Of a stretch of 64,000 nt of DNA, positions 23,577 to 36,039 are shown piece by piece. Within the stretch, counting starts at the first letter, position 1. Each line of letters begins with the position of its first letter. The notes below the pieces were generated by a model. It made no database searches. It saw only the letters and a list, made by a program, of their open reading frames with translations, and had not been told where the DNA came from. Position numbers and translations under genes: made by a program. This DNA comes from Tenrec ecaudatus. Taxonomy: Eukaryota > Chordata > Mammalia > Afrosoricida > Tenrecidae. Location of the stretch: positions 119,209,525 through 119,273,524 of the forward strand of contig NC_134539.1 in assembly GCF_050624435.1 (NCBI RefSeq), written 5' to 3'.

Positions 23577-24930
23577 TCAGTTCAGCTCCAGGTTATCCAC
23601 GTACTCCTGGACCCAGGGGTCACTCGGGTTGGCACAGATTTGCCTGTCTATTTGGAATCTGGGGACGAAGAAGTGGGTGAGTTAAAATCCCAAGGAACCT
23701 CTGAGGACATCTGGGGCTCTTCTCTGCCTGCAGCCTGTGTCTCCCCGACATGAACACCGTCCTTAGTGGCACACATAAGACGGCTCTAGTGGATGGAGCT
23801 CCTGAGGGTGACAATGAAGAAAGACTCCCTGTAACTTCTCCTCCTTGGACTCAATGATGGTTTAGGGTTGCTTAAACTGGAAATCAGTGAGTCTTACCAT
23901 TAATATCTCCTACTGACCTGAGCAATGACTTTTCTACACATTTTCCAGCATGAGTTTTAAAACTCAGTCCACATCTCTGTGACTTTTTAAAACTTTTTCT
24001 AGTTTCCTGACCCGTGGTTAACTTCTCTCCAGGAAGTCCTTCTACTCCCTTGACTCTTTCCCGCCCCCACGGGACTCAACAAGCCCCCCCCCCCCCACGT
24101 GACCTATGTCAACACTGCTCCCTGGACACCAGGGCTTCTGTTCCGAGGGCTCACTTCCCTGCTGCTTGGGCCTCTGACCCCAAGAGCCCTTTCCAATCCT
24201 CCAGCCTCTGTGATGCCCTCCCGGAGAAGCCCGAGAGTGACATTACACCACAACTGGCTGAGAGCAGAGGCTGCTGGTCTCCTAGTAATCCATCACAAAG
24301 TTCCGAAGAAATTGCCGCAGGGTATAGGAGAAGCAGCAGGCAGTCGGAGGGTGGAGCCCACTGAGGAGAAAGAGGAGGGAGCCACGCATTTCACGGGAGC
24401 TGCTCATTTGTCATCGTTCCTCTGGGGCCACCAGAACCCTAACATGGTTGGTCTCCTACACACGATCTCACACCCCCTGAGTGGGAGTCTTACTGACTAG
24501 AGGTTCCCATGGAAGAAATCTGAAAGATTGGAGTTAATCTCAGTGCTAATGTCCAGCTCCCTTTGTTCCATAAAAGGGGAGACTAGACTTGATCAAGCAG
24601 TCGATTATTCTGCCTGGCTTTCATAGTATCATCATTTTTTTCTCCAATAAAACAATATGTCCACACCCAGCCACTTGAATGTGATTGAATGTCTACCAGT
24701 TAATTTACAGTTAACAGATGTCTATCTCGAATCCTTCAGTTCCCTTTTGCCCCATCTTCAAGTTCCACTGTTGGATCCAGTTTAACCCCAACTAGATTCG
24801 TGGGTTTGTCATAAATCCTGACTCTAGAAATCTTAGGTGGAAGGGGGCACTTACTTGGTGCAGTGAGGGCGGGAGAGCAGAAGTCAGCCTCCAGCACAAG
24901 CAGAGAGAGGACAGCCACGCAGAGCTTCAT
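23577..24930 (-). pseudogene. CCL4: CCL4-like chemokine pseudogene, three exons
   Basis: The intron-exon layout is that of CCL4 (MIP-1beta), a CC chemokine ligand of CCR5. Exon 1 (24855-24930, 76 nt) encodes MKLCVAVLSLLVLEADFCSP and ends at the conserved CCAA|GTAAGT. Exon 2 (24247-24360) holds CCFSYTLRQFLRNFVMDY and ETSSLCSQPVV, the CC motif and core of the family. Exon 3 (23577-23658) ends ICANPSDPWVQEYVDNLELN and stop, almost the human tail. It is broken. Exon 2 lacks one base near 24353 relative to the human pattern, which shifts the frame before the CC motif. A TAG at 24282-24284 replaces a tyrosine codon. Exon 3 lacks two codons, and the signal peptide core has gained charged residues. 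All splice sites survive and introns are present, so it is a decayed gene copy and not a processed one. A working paralogue may lie outside the window. Confidence 0.85.
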
Positions 24931-25264
24931 GGTCTTGGCTGAAGACAGGCTTTCCAGACGCTGAGACTGCAGAATCCAGAAACGTCAGAACTCCTACTGT
25001 CCTGTGCTGACACTGAGTTGGGAACGCCTCTGCATAGGGACTTTGGGTCCTTGGACAGAAGTGTGAGTGAAGGAAGCAGAATTTCTTAAAAATAGTTCAA
25101 TAAAGTGAATGACGTGCTGAAGAATGAAGCATTAACTTGACGGAGCACAAAAGGGAGGCTAGAGGAGGGGAAATAGTCTGAAATCAGAAAGGTCCAGTGA
25201 AATAATGCATAAAATCCTAGTGAATTCCTAGCGCCTACTTGAGAATAATCAGTTTCCTATACCA

Positions 25265-25381
25265 TGGCCCTGTTCAAAACTCACCTTCAAGAAATGATCA
25301 CTGAAGATAAGCGTGCTACAGCAAAATGTGGTGACAAAAGCAGGTGGTGCCGGGCTATCAATCAGAATAGTATCTAGGGTC
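25265..25381 (+). mobile_element. Older L1 3'UTR, left piece
   Basis: This is the left part of a 3'UTR of an older L1 subfamily, split by the L1 at 25382-30323. It resumes at 30324. GGTGGTGCCGGGCTATCAAT and TAGTATCTAGGG are characteristic. Confidence 0.6.
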
Positions 25382-28300
25382 ATTTTTTGTTTAAGAAAGA
25401 AAAGCCTGTTAATAGTTCAAGGTCTGTTTGTTGACCTTTAGGAGTGTTTTCCAGATGAGTCTGATGGGGTGCCATGCTCTCGCCCCAAAGTCCATCCTTA
25501 ATACTCCTTCAGGAACTCCTTGCTCTGCTTCCCCCGCCACTCCTTTGCATGGCACCTGTGTTTTTGCCTCAGTGTAGTGGGGCAGCTTGTTCACACATTC
25601 TACACTATGTCTCCATTGCTTTCCGTGTAGGGCCATCGGTCAGGTCAGGATGTCCCATCTCGCAGTGGGGCTGGCCATATGGTCCTCTGTGCATTGGTTG
25701 CTCTGAGCAGGGCTATTGATCTCTGAGCTTGGTGGGCCCTGGTGTGCTCCACTCCTTCCTCCCTCCTTCATTTGCTTCAGCTTCCTTCTGGGTATGGTAG
25801 GTCAGTTCCTTTCCCTCACCAGATGATCTATTTTCATTTTCTGTAGCACTCCTTTCCATGGTGGGCTCAGGCTGATTCTGGTTGGGGCCAGGCATATAGT
25901 CCAGTCGTTTTGTGGATTCCTCTGCACATTACATTTACCTTCTAGTTTGGCGCGTCATGGTGGGATCTGTATGCATATTTCAGTTCTGTGGGGACATAAC
26001 CAATACTCTCCCCCTGGGTGGATTAGTGTCCTGTGCCCCCCATGTCATCATCCCAGTTTCTCCCCACCCCAATTCTCCCTCTTCCTTCCCCTCTTCTCCT
26101 TCTTTATGTTGGATTCTCATGTACCTCCCTGGGTGCGGTCTGCCCTCCCCCCCCGACTATCTACTTACACCCGTTTATTGCGAGATAAGTGTCTATTCTT
26201 CTATTCCTGTCATGCTGATTGCACTTACCTCAGGGGACTCATGTTACACCTGTCCTTTTCAGATTGGCTTACCATGCTTAACATGATTCTTTCCAACTCT
26301 ATCCATGACACGACGTGTTTCTTGTCTGTGCTTTCAGTGCTTCATTGTGTGTATGTGTCAGAGTTTGCTAATCCACCCGTCTATCTATTTGGTTGATCCT
26401 TTCGTAGAACTAGCTTTTAGCTGGTTCTATCTTTTGCATCGTTCTCTTGTCTTCCCACTGGTTTAGTTCTTCCCTGAGATTTATAATTTCTTGTCCCTTT
26501 CTATTGGAGGGGTTGTTCTGCTGACTCTGTTCTATTGGAGGTTTTGTATGAACATATCTGTCATTAGTCTCTCTTCTTTTTGATATATGTATTTAATGAT
26601 ATCAAGCTACCTCTGATAACTGCCTTCAGAGTATCCCATAAGTTTTGAAACGTTGTGTGCTCATTCTCCTTATTTTCTAGAAAATTCTTAATATCCTCTC
26701 TAATCTGGGCCTGTATCCATTCATGTAGCAGGAGATCATCGTTGTTCACTCTCCAATTGGTTGCCCTTGCCTTTCTGGATGTCCTCTTATTAAACTCCAG
26801 CTTTATGGCATGGAGATCTGAGAAAGGTGTCTGAATAATATCTATGTGATTGAATTTACTCAGGCTTGGCTTGTGTCCCAACATGTGGTCTATTCTTGAA
26901 AATGTTCCATGTGAAATTGAGAAGAATGTGAATTGTTTGCATCTGGATGGAAAGCTCTATAAATGTCTATCAGGCCCTGTTGCCTAATTACATTGTTTAG
27001 CTCTATGGCCTCTTTGCTGAGCTTCTTTCCCAGTGCTCTGTCTTTCTCTGATAGCAGAGTGTTAAAGTCACCTACTATGATTGTTGAATCCCTGATTTCT
27101 CTTTTCATCTTTTTAATAGTTGTTTTGACGTAATTCGCTGTACCATTATTGAGTGCGTAAATAATCAATATGCTAACTGGTTCTTGGTTTACTGAGCCTT
27201 TGAGCACTATGTAGTGTCCTTCCTTGTCTCTTTTTACAGTTTGAGCCTTGAGGTCCATTTTGTCGGAGATCAAGGTAGACACCCCTGCTTTTTTTAAGTT
27301 GCTCTTGGCTTGGTATAATGTCCGCCAGCGTTTTATTCTTAGCTGATTTTTTTTTGCGTACTTCAGATGTATCTCTTGATGGATTATGTTTTCTGAGCCA
27401 GTCCTCCAGCCTTTTTCTTTTAATGGACGAATTGAGTCCATTTGTTTTCAGAGTTATTATCACAATCTGTGGATTCATAGTTGTCATACCCTGTCTTTGA
27501 TTTGAGGTGTTTTCCAGTCTCCCTTCATATCAGTGTGTTGTGTTTGAGTGGAGAGTTTCTGTTTTTTCTTCTTTTCCCTCTGAGACCCTGTTGTCCTGGT
27601 AATTGTTGCTAGCATGTTGGCTTCTAGATGGAGATGGCCTATATGCTGGTCTCCTGTTTGTTCTTGGTAGAGGTTATCCTCTGGCCATAATAATTCAGCC
27701 AGCACCTTTGCCGGGTCATGGGTCTTTCAGCATATTCTTTGTGTCTTTCCTTGTCCTGGAAGACCCTTATCTCAGCATCTATCTTAATATATAACTTGGC
27801 AGGGTACAGGATTCTGGGGGAGGCATTTTTTTATTCAGATTTTGGCAGAGGTTGCTCCACTCTCTCAACCTCTTCATGGAATCTGCTGATAAGTCTGAGC
27901 ATACTCTTGCCTGTGATCCTTTGTATGTGACTTCCTTCCTTTCTCTCGCTGCTCTTCACATTTTCTCATTTTCCTCAAAATTGGATATTTTACTATTATT
28001 TGTCTTGGATGTTCTTCTTGGGGTCTATTCTAGCTGGCATCCTTTCTGCTTCCTGTGTGAGCGCTTGTTTCTCACTTGTTAGGGTAGGAAATTTTCTTTC
28101 CAGAAATTCCTATCCTATACCAGAAATTTGCTATTTTGGCTGTTGACTTGTGTGGTGTGTTGTGCTCCTGTAAACCAATTATTCAGACATTATAACTCTG
28201 CATAGAATCTGTCATTGATCTCAGGTTATCTTCTGATTCTTTAATATTTCTATCTCAATGTCTTTCCCACTTGCTTAGGGCTGTTTGAGTGTCCTCAAGA

Positions 28301-30323
28301 TCACTGATATGGTTCCCTACTCCTCAAGGCTAATCACAAAATCTGTGACCTTGTGTGTGGCTTCTGCTACCTCCTCTGTTAGCTCCTGTAGTTCCCTTTG
28401 GTGGGTGGACTTCATCCCCTCTATTGTGCACTTAATCTCCTCTATCATTGCATCCTTATTCTGGGTTGCTTCCCTCAACTCCTGTATTACTGTGAGCAGA
28501 TTTCTGAAGATTTCCTTCTGTGACCGATCTGTATCTGATTCTTCTATGAGAGACATTAGCTCTGCTACTGTGTTTTGTCTCTCTGGGATTTGTTGTTGTT
28601 GTTGTTGTTGGGAGTGATGTGGTCTGTTGAGTTTTCCTTGATCCTTTTGTAAGCCCCATGTTTCTGGGAGACCTGGGGGCCCTTATCTGTGTTATAATTA
28701 AGGGTGCTTTCAGGGGGCTGCCTATGACCTACTATAAAGATGGGTCAGACTGCTGTGTAGACAGGGTTCCCCAATGGCTTAAGGCCAGCAGTGGTGAGAA
28801 GTTTCAGTTACTGAAGTGGGGGGCTGGAGCCTCAGTGAGTTACCTAAGGCTGCTTAGACCTGGTCTCTCAGGACACCCTTTGCAGCCCTTTTTTTGTTTT
28901 ATAAAAAAATTTAAAAGAAATAATTTTTAGGAGGAAAATATAAAAAATGAAAAGCTATAAAAGAAAGGAAAAAAGATATTATAATAGTGAAAAGGAAAAA
29001 TAAAAAGAGATGGAAACAAGGAAAACCTATAAAGGGGGGCAAAAATAAGTAATGATAATCATAATTAAAAAGAAGGAAGAAAGAAAAATAGAGAGAAAAC
29101 AAAACACATAAAGTAAAAGAAAGAAAACCAGCACTAAAAATATATATATATTAATTTTCCCTGTCCTTTTCCCTCCAATTTTTAGCAATGCATACTAGAA
29201 GGCAGAGGTGGACGAGGCCTCGCTGCCATTGGAAATGGCGCAGATCTAGGGCTCCGGAGCCAGGCTATGTGAGGGGAAATGCTCTTCAGACAAGCATGCA
29301 CTCCCCAGGTCCCTGCAGGTCTGCAAAGTTAAGCCAGTAGGCAGAGGCTACACGGCAGGAGAAGCACCACAGCAGCGAGCCTCCTGCACCGGCTGGAAAG
29401 GCTGGGGCTGCACAGGGTGCTGAGGGTGAAGTTGGCCACAGTGCCTGCCTCCTATGCTAGTAGGAATGGGCTGGGGCGGGCAGACTTAGAAGCTGGTTTG
29501 GGGGACCCCGAAGGGCACTGCAGTGGTGAGAGCCGGCCGGAGCAGACAAATGGCTCCAGCGGGGACCTCAAACCATGTCCTAAGCTTGCTAGCAGGAAGG
29601 ATGCTCATCCCTTGAGCTGCCAGCTCTGTGAACAGTGCAGGCTCCACAGAAATGTGGACCTAGCCGGAATGGACAGCAGCGGATCTGGCGGGACACAGAG
29701 GGCAGTGGCGCCCACTCTCCGCACTGGGAGGAGCGCTCTGGGGCAGGCAGACTTAGAGCTCCAGGCTGCTGGCTGGAAACCCCGCAGTGCACTGTAGCAG
29801 TGGAGGGTCCGGCTCCGGCAGGAACGCAGAGCTGTGTCAGTAGCCCTCCCAGTAGGCAGGAACGCTCACTGTTTGGGCCGCCGGTGGGCCGCCGGTGCTG
29901 TGAACGACACAGGGTCAGAGCTGTGGCATCAGCCCACTGCCCTGGGAGGAACTTGCTGGGCGGGGCAGGCTCAGCGCTCTGGACCACGGGCACAGGGCTC
30001 CGCGGGGACGCAGGCCAGCCTAATGTGGCTCCACTGGAAACGCAGCACAGTGGGTAGAAGCGGCATGGGTTCCGGTCGCACCTGTGGAAACTGCACATCG
30101 CAGCTTCCCAGGCAGAGAGAGGAGCGAGAGCTAAGCTGATGGGGGTGGGTCAGCAGGCAGGCAAACGGGGTGCCGGTGGAGAGGTCCCAGGCAGCAATGG
30201 GGGTGGATTGTCCCCAGTGGAGGTCGCCCAGGCAGCCTCCGGTAGATTGCAGGTCAGTTACAGGGGCCCTGGGTGCATGGAAGGAGGGACCTGGACCCAA
30301 GGGCAGATCGCTGTCACGTGGGG
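25382..30323 (-). mobile_element. L1 with 5'UTR, ORF1 and internally deleted ORF2
   Basis: On the minus strand the parts run in order: GC-rich 5'UTR (about 28660-30323); ORF1 remnants (about 27700-28640, with coiled-coil LREATQNKDAMIEEIKCTIE); ORF2 endonuclease (about 26560-27490, with IIVGDFNTLLSEKDR and TTFQNLWDTLKAVIRG). A direct jump near 26350 leads to the last part of ORF2, so the whole reverse transcriptase is missing. The 3'UTR stops early at about 25395 beside a short A-rich tail. TAGTATCTAGGGTC (25368-25381) and TAGTATCTGGGATC (30324-30337) are the target repeats. It carries stops and is inactive. Confidence 0.82.
28660..30323 (-). promoter_or_regulatory. L1 5'UTR with monomer-like repeats
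   Basis: This CpG-rich leader has related segments at about 29463, 29728 and 29945 (each around GGGG(C)GGGCAGACTTAGA), spaced 217-265 bases apart. That resembles tandem promoter monomers of rodent L1s. A purine-rich (on +) stretch lies at 28905-29140. Confidence 0.55.
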
Positions 30324-30985
30324 TAGTATCTGGGATCTTAAAGGCTCTATTCAAACAAGCAGACATCTAAGTGGGGAGTCAACTAAGCGCACATGGAAGA
30401 AGCACATCAACTTGTGTGATCCAAAGGTAACAATTACAGAATTTGAATCTGGTAAAGAGAAAGGCATCCGAGCTAAAACTATGAACACCCAAATTGTGGA
30501 GGCCTGTGGAGGACAGTGGGAGCCCCCAACTCATCTGCAGAGGATCTTGTCAGTTTGGGCCACTGGTAGATCTGCTCTAGTCACAGGGAGATTCTCAAAC
30601 AGGGTACCCTCAGGCAAGGACCATTGTAATCTTGATTATGCTGGATTGAGCTAGATACGTGGCCAACTGAATTTAGACTTCACCTGAATTTGCTCTGAGT
30701 GCAAGTATCGCTTACTGGTTCCATGACAGAAATTTCTTCCCTGCCTTCCTGCATTATTTGCATTTTTGTCTTTATATGATTGCGATTTTACCCTTACCAC
30801 CTTAGTGTGATGTTGTTTTTTATTGTTTTCTGTTGGGTCTCCCAACTGTGAAGCGCAGGAGGAGTGGATGCAGAATAATAATCACTGATATAAGGGGATA
30901 TAGCAAATACAGAGGTGAGGGTTGCTGATAGGGAGAGGAAGGGGATTTGGGGAGTAAATAGTGAAGGTGGGAGAGTGGGGACTGC
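30324..30985 (+). mobile_element. Older L1 3'UTR, right piece
   Basis: It continues from 25381 and matches 36140-36800 at moderate identity (ATCTGGGATCTTAAAGGCTC, then TCAAACAAGCAGACATCTAA). Confidence 0.6.
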
Positions 30986-30989
30986 CACA

Positions 30990-33900
30990 GGTCCACGTCC
31001 TTATCTTTGAATGGTTTCAACAGAGGTCGGTATAGTTGTTTTGAGACCACACACACATGAAATGCGATCCCTCGGTGAGTTGCGGCTGAGTGGACGGACC
31101 TGGCGATGCTGAGGGTGGGGGCAGACCTTTCACTGCCACTGACTGGTTTCCTCTAAAAGCCTCAGGAGTTAGTTCATAGGAAGTTACAGTTTCTTCCTGT
31201 GTATAAACATTGTCCTTTGCATTTTCTTCAGAGGGCTCTTCTGCCTTATGATTTGTGATCCACGTTACATCTGGGGGACTACTGTATGAAACATCCTCAG
31301 GCATTTTTTCCTTGTTTTTTCTTTATTCATCATTTCCTCAGAATTGACTCCATTTGGCTCAGGTTTAAAAAGTGTTTCATACAGAACACTTTCAGTTTTT
31401 CCAACCTCTTTGCTGAAGTCTGCGTTCTGAGGTTCAGCTTCTTTCAGTTGGACAATCTCTGCTGTAGGACTTTCATGGTTTGGCTTTACATCATCTTCTC
31501 AAATGACAGTGTCCAGTTCCTTCTGGTGCTTGATAACAAGTCATCCTCCTTCGATTCTGAGTAATCTTGTGTGGATTATCCCTTAAATTTGAAGGACTTT
31601 GTAGGGTGAATGGTCTGAAGCACCAATAACATTTCATCCTTTCTTCTTTTCCCTTAGGCGTGCTTGCTGATGTCTCCTGATTCTTTCCATTTGTTCTTCC
31701 ACCGTCATCCTAGGCCGGGTAGTTTTAGCCAAACAGAGATGTTCTACTGCACTTCTTGGTCATTCCATTCTGGGATCCACCAGCTTCTTGGTTTTCCGTA
31801 ACATTACGTAGGAGGCAATCATTGAAGACTCAGGTGTGGGTGATTTCGTTCTGGGAGGGACTACTCCAATGGGAAAGTGGAAACCTTTAACAACCGAAGA
31901 TTCTTTATCTGAAACAGTTTCTGATTTTTCTTCTCCATTAGATTCATCAAGTTCTGCCACTGTGGTTAATTCTGGTTCACTCTGTAGCACCTATAATCTG
32001 GACCCTCATTTTTGTACTTGACTGTTGAAAAAGGCTTTGATGCTATCATACCAGTTTCTGTCATGCCTCTTTGCTGTTGTGTTTACTTAGCCCTTCCATG
32101 GCATCTTGAATTCTCCAGAGTTCTTTGAATCTGTGCACGCTGAATTCCTGCTGTTTCAGTCTGAACTTCACCAAGTCGATCAAGTTGTTCTTGAGTTTGG
32201 TTCCTAGTAATAGTTGCATCATATTCTAACTTATCATATTCTCTCCATGCCCCTTCCGATTCTGCAGTAGCTCAAGACAGTTCCCGACATGAACTGAGCA
32301 GTCCGTTCTGGAAACCATCTCTCTGTGACTCCACGGTCTGGATGGCTGTTGGCTTGTCTGCATTCATTTCTATCTCTTGGCTGGCTGACAGCAAAGCCTG
32401 TTCAAGCGCGTATTTCTCCTTGTGGAGCTTCTGCAGCTTCTCTTCCAGAGCGTCTACCACTTTATCTTGCTCGCACGGGCGGCTCAACGTGGCAGCAATA
32501 TCCACTTCATCGCGTCTGTATTTGTACAATGTGCCTCTACATTCTTCTTGTGACCAAGTTTTGCCCTTGAGGCTCTGGGAACTAACACACTGTACAGTTA
32601 GGCTTGCTGGCATTGACCTTCTGTCCGGCACATAGACATGCTTGCGGTGATGAGCTCTCAGTCTGCGTTCTAGCATCACATTTCCTCTCTGAATTGGTGA
32701 AGACACATCCGATCTGTATGTACACTGAGGGGAGTAACCATGGTAAGCAGCTATTGAACCATGGGATGGTGAGGTGGGAATCAAGTGCATCGTCTGGTCA
32801 GAGATGTTAACCTTGGTTTTAGGGCTGCTCGGAGTACCGTCCCCAGGGAGCGTGCTCTGCTTATTGTAAAACTGACGCTGCTGCCATTCATAGAGCTGCC
32901 ACATGGTGTCATCTCCCATGGATCTCCGTTTCTCCTCTGCCCCGGCCCAGCGTCTTGGCATGAGTGGAAGGGGTTACACTGCAGATACTTTCAGGCCTAG
33001 TCTTGCTGTTTCTAGGGGGGGTTCTGTAACCTTCAGGGCAGGGGGCCACAACCGGGGCTCTGTGACTTGTCATGTTTCTTGGTAATGTCTGGTAAGATAT
33101 TAATCCCCTGGTTTCTTCTTCATGACCTCTGCCTTTCTAAATTTTAGTCCACTGCTCCAACTGTTGCATTGAGTTGGTTCTGTGGACAAGCTGGTCAGTA
33201 TCTGGATGTGCGGGTCCCGGGTTTGGGTGACTTCTGCCTCTGAGATCTGCCAGGTTCACATGAACTGTTTTGTTCTCTGAACTATTCATGATGCCTGACC
33301 GGTAGTGGCCAGTTTGAACTGTGCATGTTGTTCCGCTATCATATTCCGAAAGCAGAGAATTCAATTGTACACTATTAATTTTTGTTAAAGGTCTATCTTG
33401 GCCATCCTTCTGAAATCTGTATTTTTCAGCTTTTTTCTTCAATTTTGCTCATTTCCTTGTTTCTGTGGTTGTTCTGGACCTCTGGCTTAATTAGCACTCT
33501 ATGGTTGGGAATATTATTGAATTCTTTACTTGGTACGCTTTCAGATGTAATTGCGTCCACTCTTTTCACGGGTTCTGTTTGTACAAGAGCAGCATCTAAC
33601 CTGGCCTTCGTCCACGGTTGCATTTCCTTCCCTGTGTCAGTGCAGAAGTGGTAGGTCCGCATGTTTGCATGGGCTGCCTTAAAAGCGTATTTGCGATTAA
33701 TGTGACCCTCAGAAGGAAGCACGGCTGTCTGGAAACTGGCAATAGACTGCTTCCAAGGACACCCTCTTCTTTTTCATCTCTATAGTAAAAGAGGCAAAGG
33801 TCAGCAAGCACAGACCAGCGTTTCTTCCACAGCTTCCTGCCAGTACTGTCCTGTCTATGAAGCCAACCTCGTCTCACCACGCGTGCATTAGGAATCCTTT

Positions 33901-34470
33901 TGATTGAGTTTGACCTCTTTCCAAAGTTATGACCTTTTTGAAGCCCTCGAAGTTCTTCCTATAGGACTCATCGGACGCATGGCGTAATCTGACGTCATGC
34001 TGTAGTTAGAAGCTTCATTTATCAGACTCATGGGCTGCTCTTTGCTGAAACGTTCTGCTCATTCACCACAAAAATACCATTGTCCTGTGATGGCTGTCCT
34101 GTTACTGCATGTTTGCAGTCACTTTCCTTTCATTGTGGTTTATAGAGTATCTTGCACTTTCAAAAGGATATGCTTCTTCCCAGCCAGTAGGCAGATCTGT
34201 GCTGTGCCACCGGTGTCTGGTGACCACGCCTCGCGGTGACCGGGTGCAGCCAGGTGGTGCTCTTCGATCGGGCAAGCAGCAGATCCACTCCAGGTTCAAA
34301 TCCTCCGCCGCCGCCTCCTCCTGCTGCAGCAGCGAGCGAGCGACCACCGCAGGGAGCGCCCTGCCCGGCACACCCTACCCCCTCGGGCGGCACCCACGCT
34401 GCACCCAAGCTCGGTCCCGCCTGCTTCACTGTCCCTCCCCATCCTCGGCGGCCCACCGGCCGGCCCCTAG
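30990..34470 (-). pseudogene. PLEKHA5: Processed pseudogene of PLEKHA5, nearly full length
   Basis: On the minus strand the pieces run in mRNA order without introns. A GC-rich 5'UTR and DLNLEWI start lie near 34310, followed by the second WW region (STDLPTGWEEAYPFESARY). Then come the PH domain (VRRGWLHRQDSTGRKLWKKR at about 33880), the linker with NSMQQLEQW, the YEWQQRQFYNKQSTLP segment (about 32870), coiled-coil helices (LEEKLQKLHKEKYALEQAL), SPTPESS, and the C-terminal QLTEGSHFMCV near 31050. Human PLEKHA5 has the same order. The frame is broken by several shifts and stops, and the first WW domain is largely missing between NLEW and TTWLHP. The absence of introns over 3.4 kb shows retrocopying. 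It has no likely function. The exact ends and any target duplication were not resolved. Confidence 0.92.
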
Positions 34471-34479
34471 TTCCAGTCT

Positions 34480-34605
34480 TGATGCCACTTTCTTCTACAT
34501 ATAAGCTAAGTTCTCTGATTATTTTCTCAGAATACAGATTGCGTAAGTATGGTGAGAAGATACACCCCTGAAGCACACCTTTCCTGATTTTAGAAATAAG
34601 AAATG
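34480..34605 (-). mobile_element. RTE LINE fragment
   Basis: GTTCTCTGATTATTTTCTCA and CACCCCTGAAGCACACCT match 49690-49770, part of a BovB-like ORF in antisense. Confidence 0.6.
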
Positions 34606-34624
34606 GATCACGAGCATACCTCCC

Positions 34625-35960
34625 CTCCCCCCATGTTCATCACAGCACAGTTCACAACAGCAAGAAGCCGGAAGCAGCCTGAATTCCCATCAATAGAAGA
34701 GTGGATTAAAAGGGGGGAAAAAACTGCTATGTACACACAGTGGAATACTACGCATCCCTAAAAACAGCCATGTAACACCCCAAGATGTGCAGGGATCTGG
34801 AAGACGTTACGTTGAGTGAAGTTAGTCAAGCACAAGAGGACAAATGCTGCGTGAGTCCACTGTGGTCGGGACAAGCCGCAGAGCCAGCACAAGCTCAAGC
34901 TTGTGGGCACCAGTCTCCTGACCAGTGCCAAGAGAGCACACATCATAAGTATAATGTAGGCCACTTGGCCAGAGGCCACCTCACAACAGCTGGGGTCAAA
35001 TGGTCAGGGGAGGGGAAAGGTGCTGCTTGCTGAATGGTTGCCATATGGATCTGGGATGAGGTCCCCTGGAGAGGGAAGTGGCCCTGTTAGGGGGGTGAGG
35101 CTTTACTCCTGGGAAGGGCAGTGCAGGAGAGGGGAGCTGGAAGGATCACATTTGGGGAAACATAGGTACAGGTATGTTGTGGTGAAGGGAGTGAGGGAGG
35201 GTTGACATCCAGGTGGAGGGCAAAGTGACTGAGGATGCTTTTGGGGACATTAGGTGGTGAATATCTTTAGTGGCGTGCAACGGGTGGGTAACATTGAACT
35301 CTGGGGGTATCTCGGGAACCCAGGCTAGGTGCCATGCAATGCTGGGACACAGAATCCTGGCTCTTCAGAGTGCTCAGCAAGCTCCAGAGGCTGCACTAGT
35401 GAGATCCCAAGTAGGAACTCCACTGGATGAACTGGAATCTAACTCAAACACACTTGTAACCTGAGGGCTTAAGAAAGTAAATACTTGATGTCTGAGGAAG
35501 CAGAAGACAGTTTACCAAAAGTGATGTACTATTGGTTGGCAGACAAACAAGTTCTTGCTATATCAACACCCTGTATGTTGTATAAGACACGTATTATTCC
35601 GGTAATCCCGTGAGGGACGTTCTGCTTTATTTTGCTTATGCTTGTTCACATTAGGGTGTATCTCAGAGGTGTGTTGCCATTGGGGGTCACCCTCTTGAAG
35701 CTGTGTTATTGCTTTTCTGGTTTTCGGTCAATGTAACCCAGGGACGTTGAGCCTATAGGGAAAGCTAATAGAACAAGCGTTTGGGGAATGGGGAGATACA
35801 GGGGGTGTGGGGGAGGTAAAAGGAAGAGGATGGCAAGGAATCCAGGAAGAAAAAATATGTTTGGAAACTGATTAAGGAAGCAATTGTACAATTCTGTTTG
35901 ATGTGATTGAACTATGGAATGATATGACATATGTATTTACTCCCAAGCTACAACAAACTT
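34625..35960 (+). mobile_element. Older L1 3' end with ORF2 C-terminus
   Basis: An ORF2 end (TGGAATACTACGCATCCCTA at 34741) is followed by a 3'UTR of the older subfamily. That 3'UTR has GTGTATCTCAGAGGTG and GGGGGTCACCCTCTTGA segments, also found near 36576-36616. Confidence 0.65.
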
Positions 35961-36039
35961 AAAGAAAGAAAACATAGATCCAGGAACGGGTTTGGGGCAC
36001 ACGCTAAATCCTAGCTCCAATTTAAGAACAATTAGTTCT

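Noticed and set aside
29589-30654. Several long frames on both strands in a CpG-rich region
   Set aside because: The region is the 5'UTR of an L1. High GC content gives long stop-free runs by chance. It is not a host CpG-island gene.
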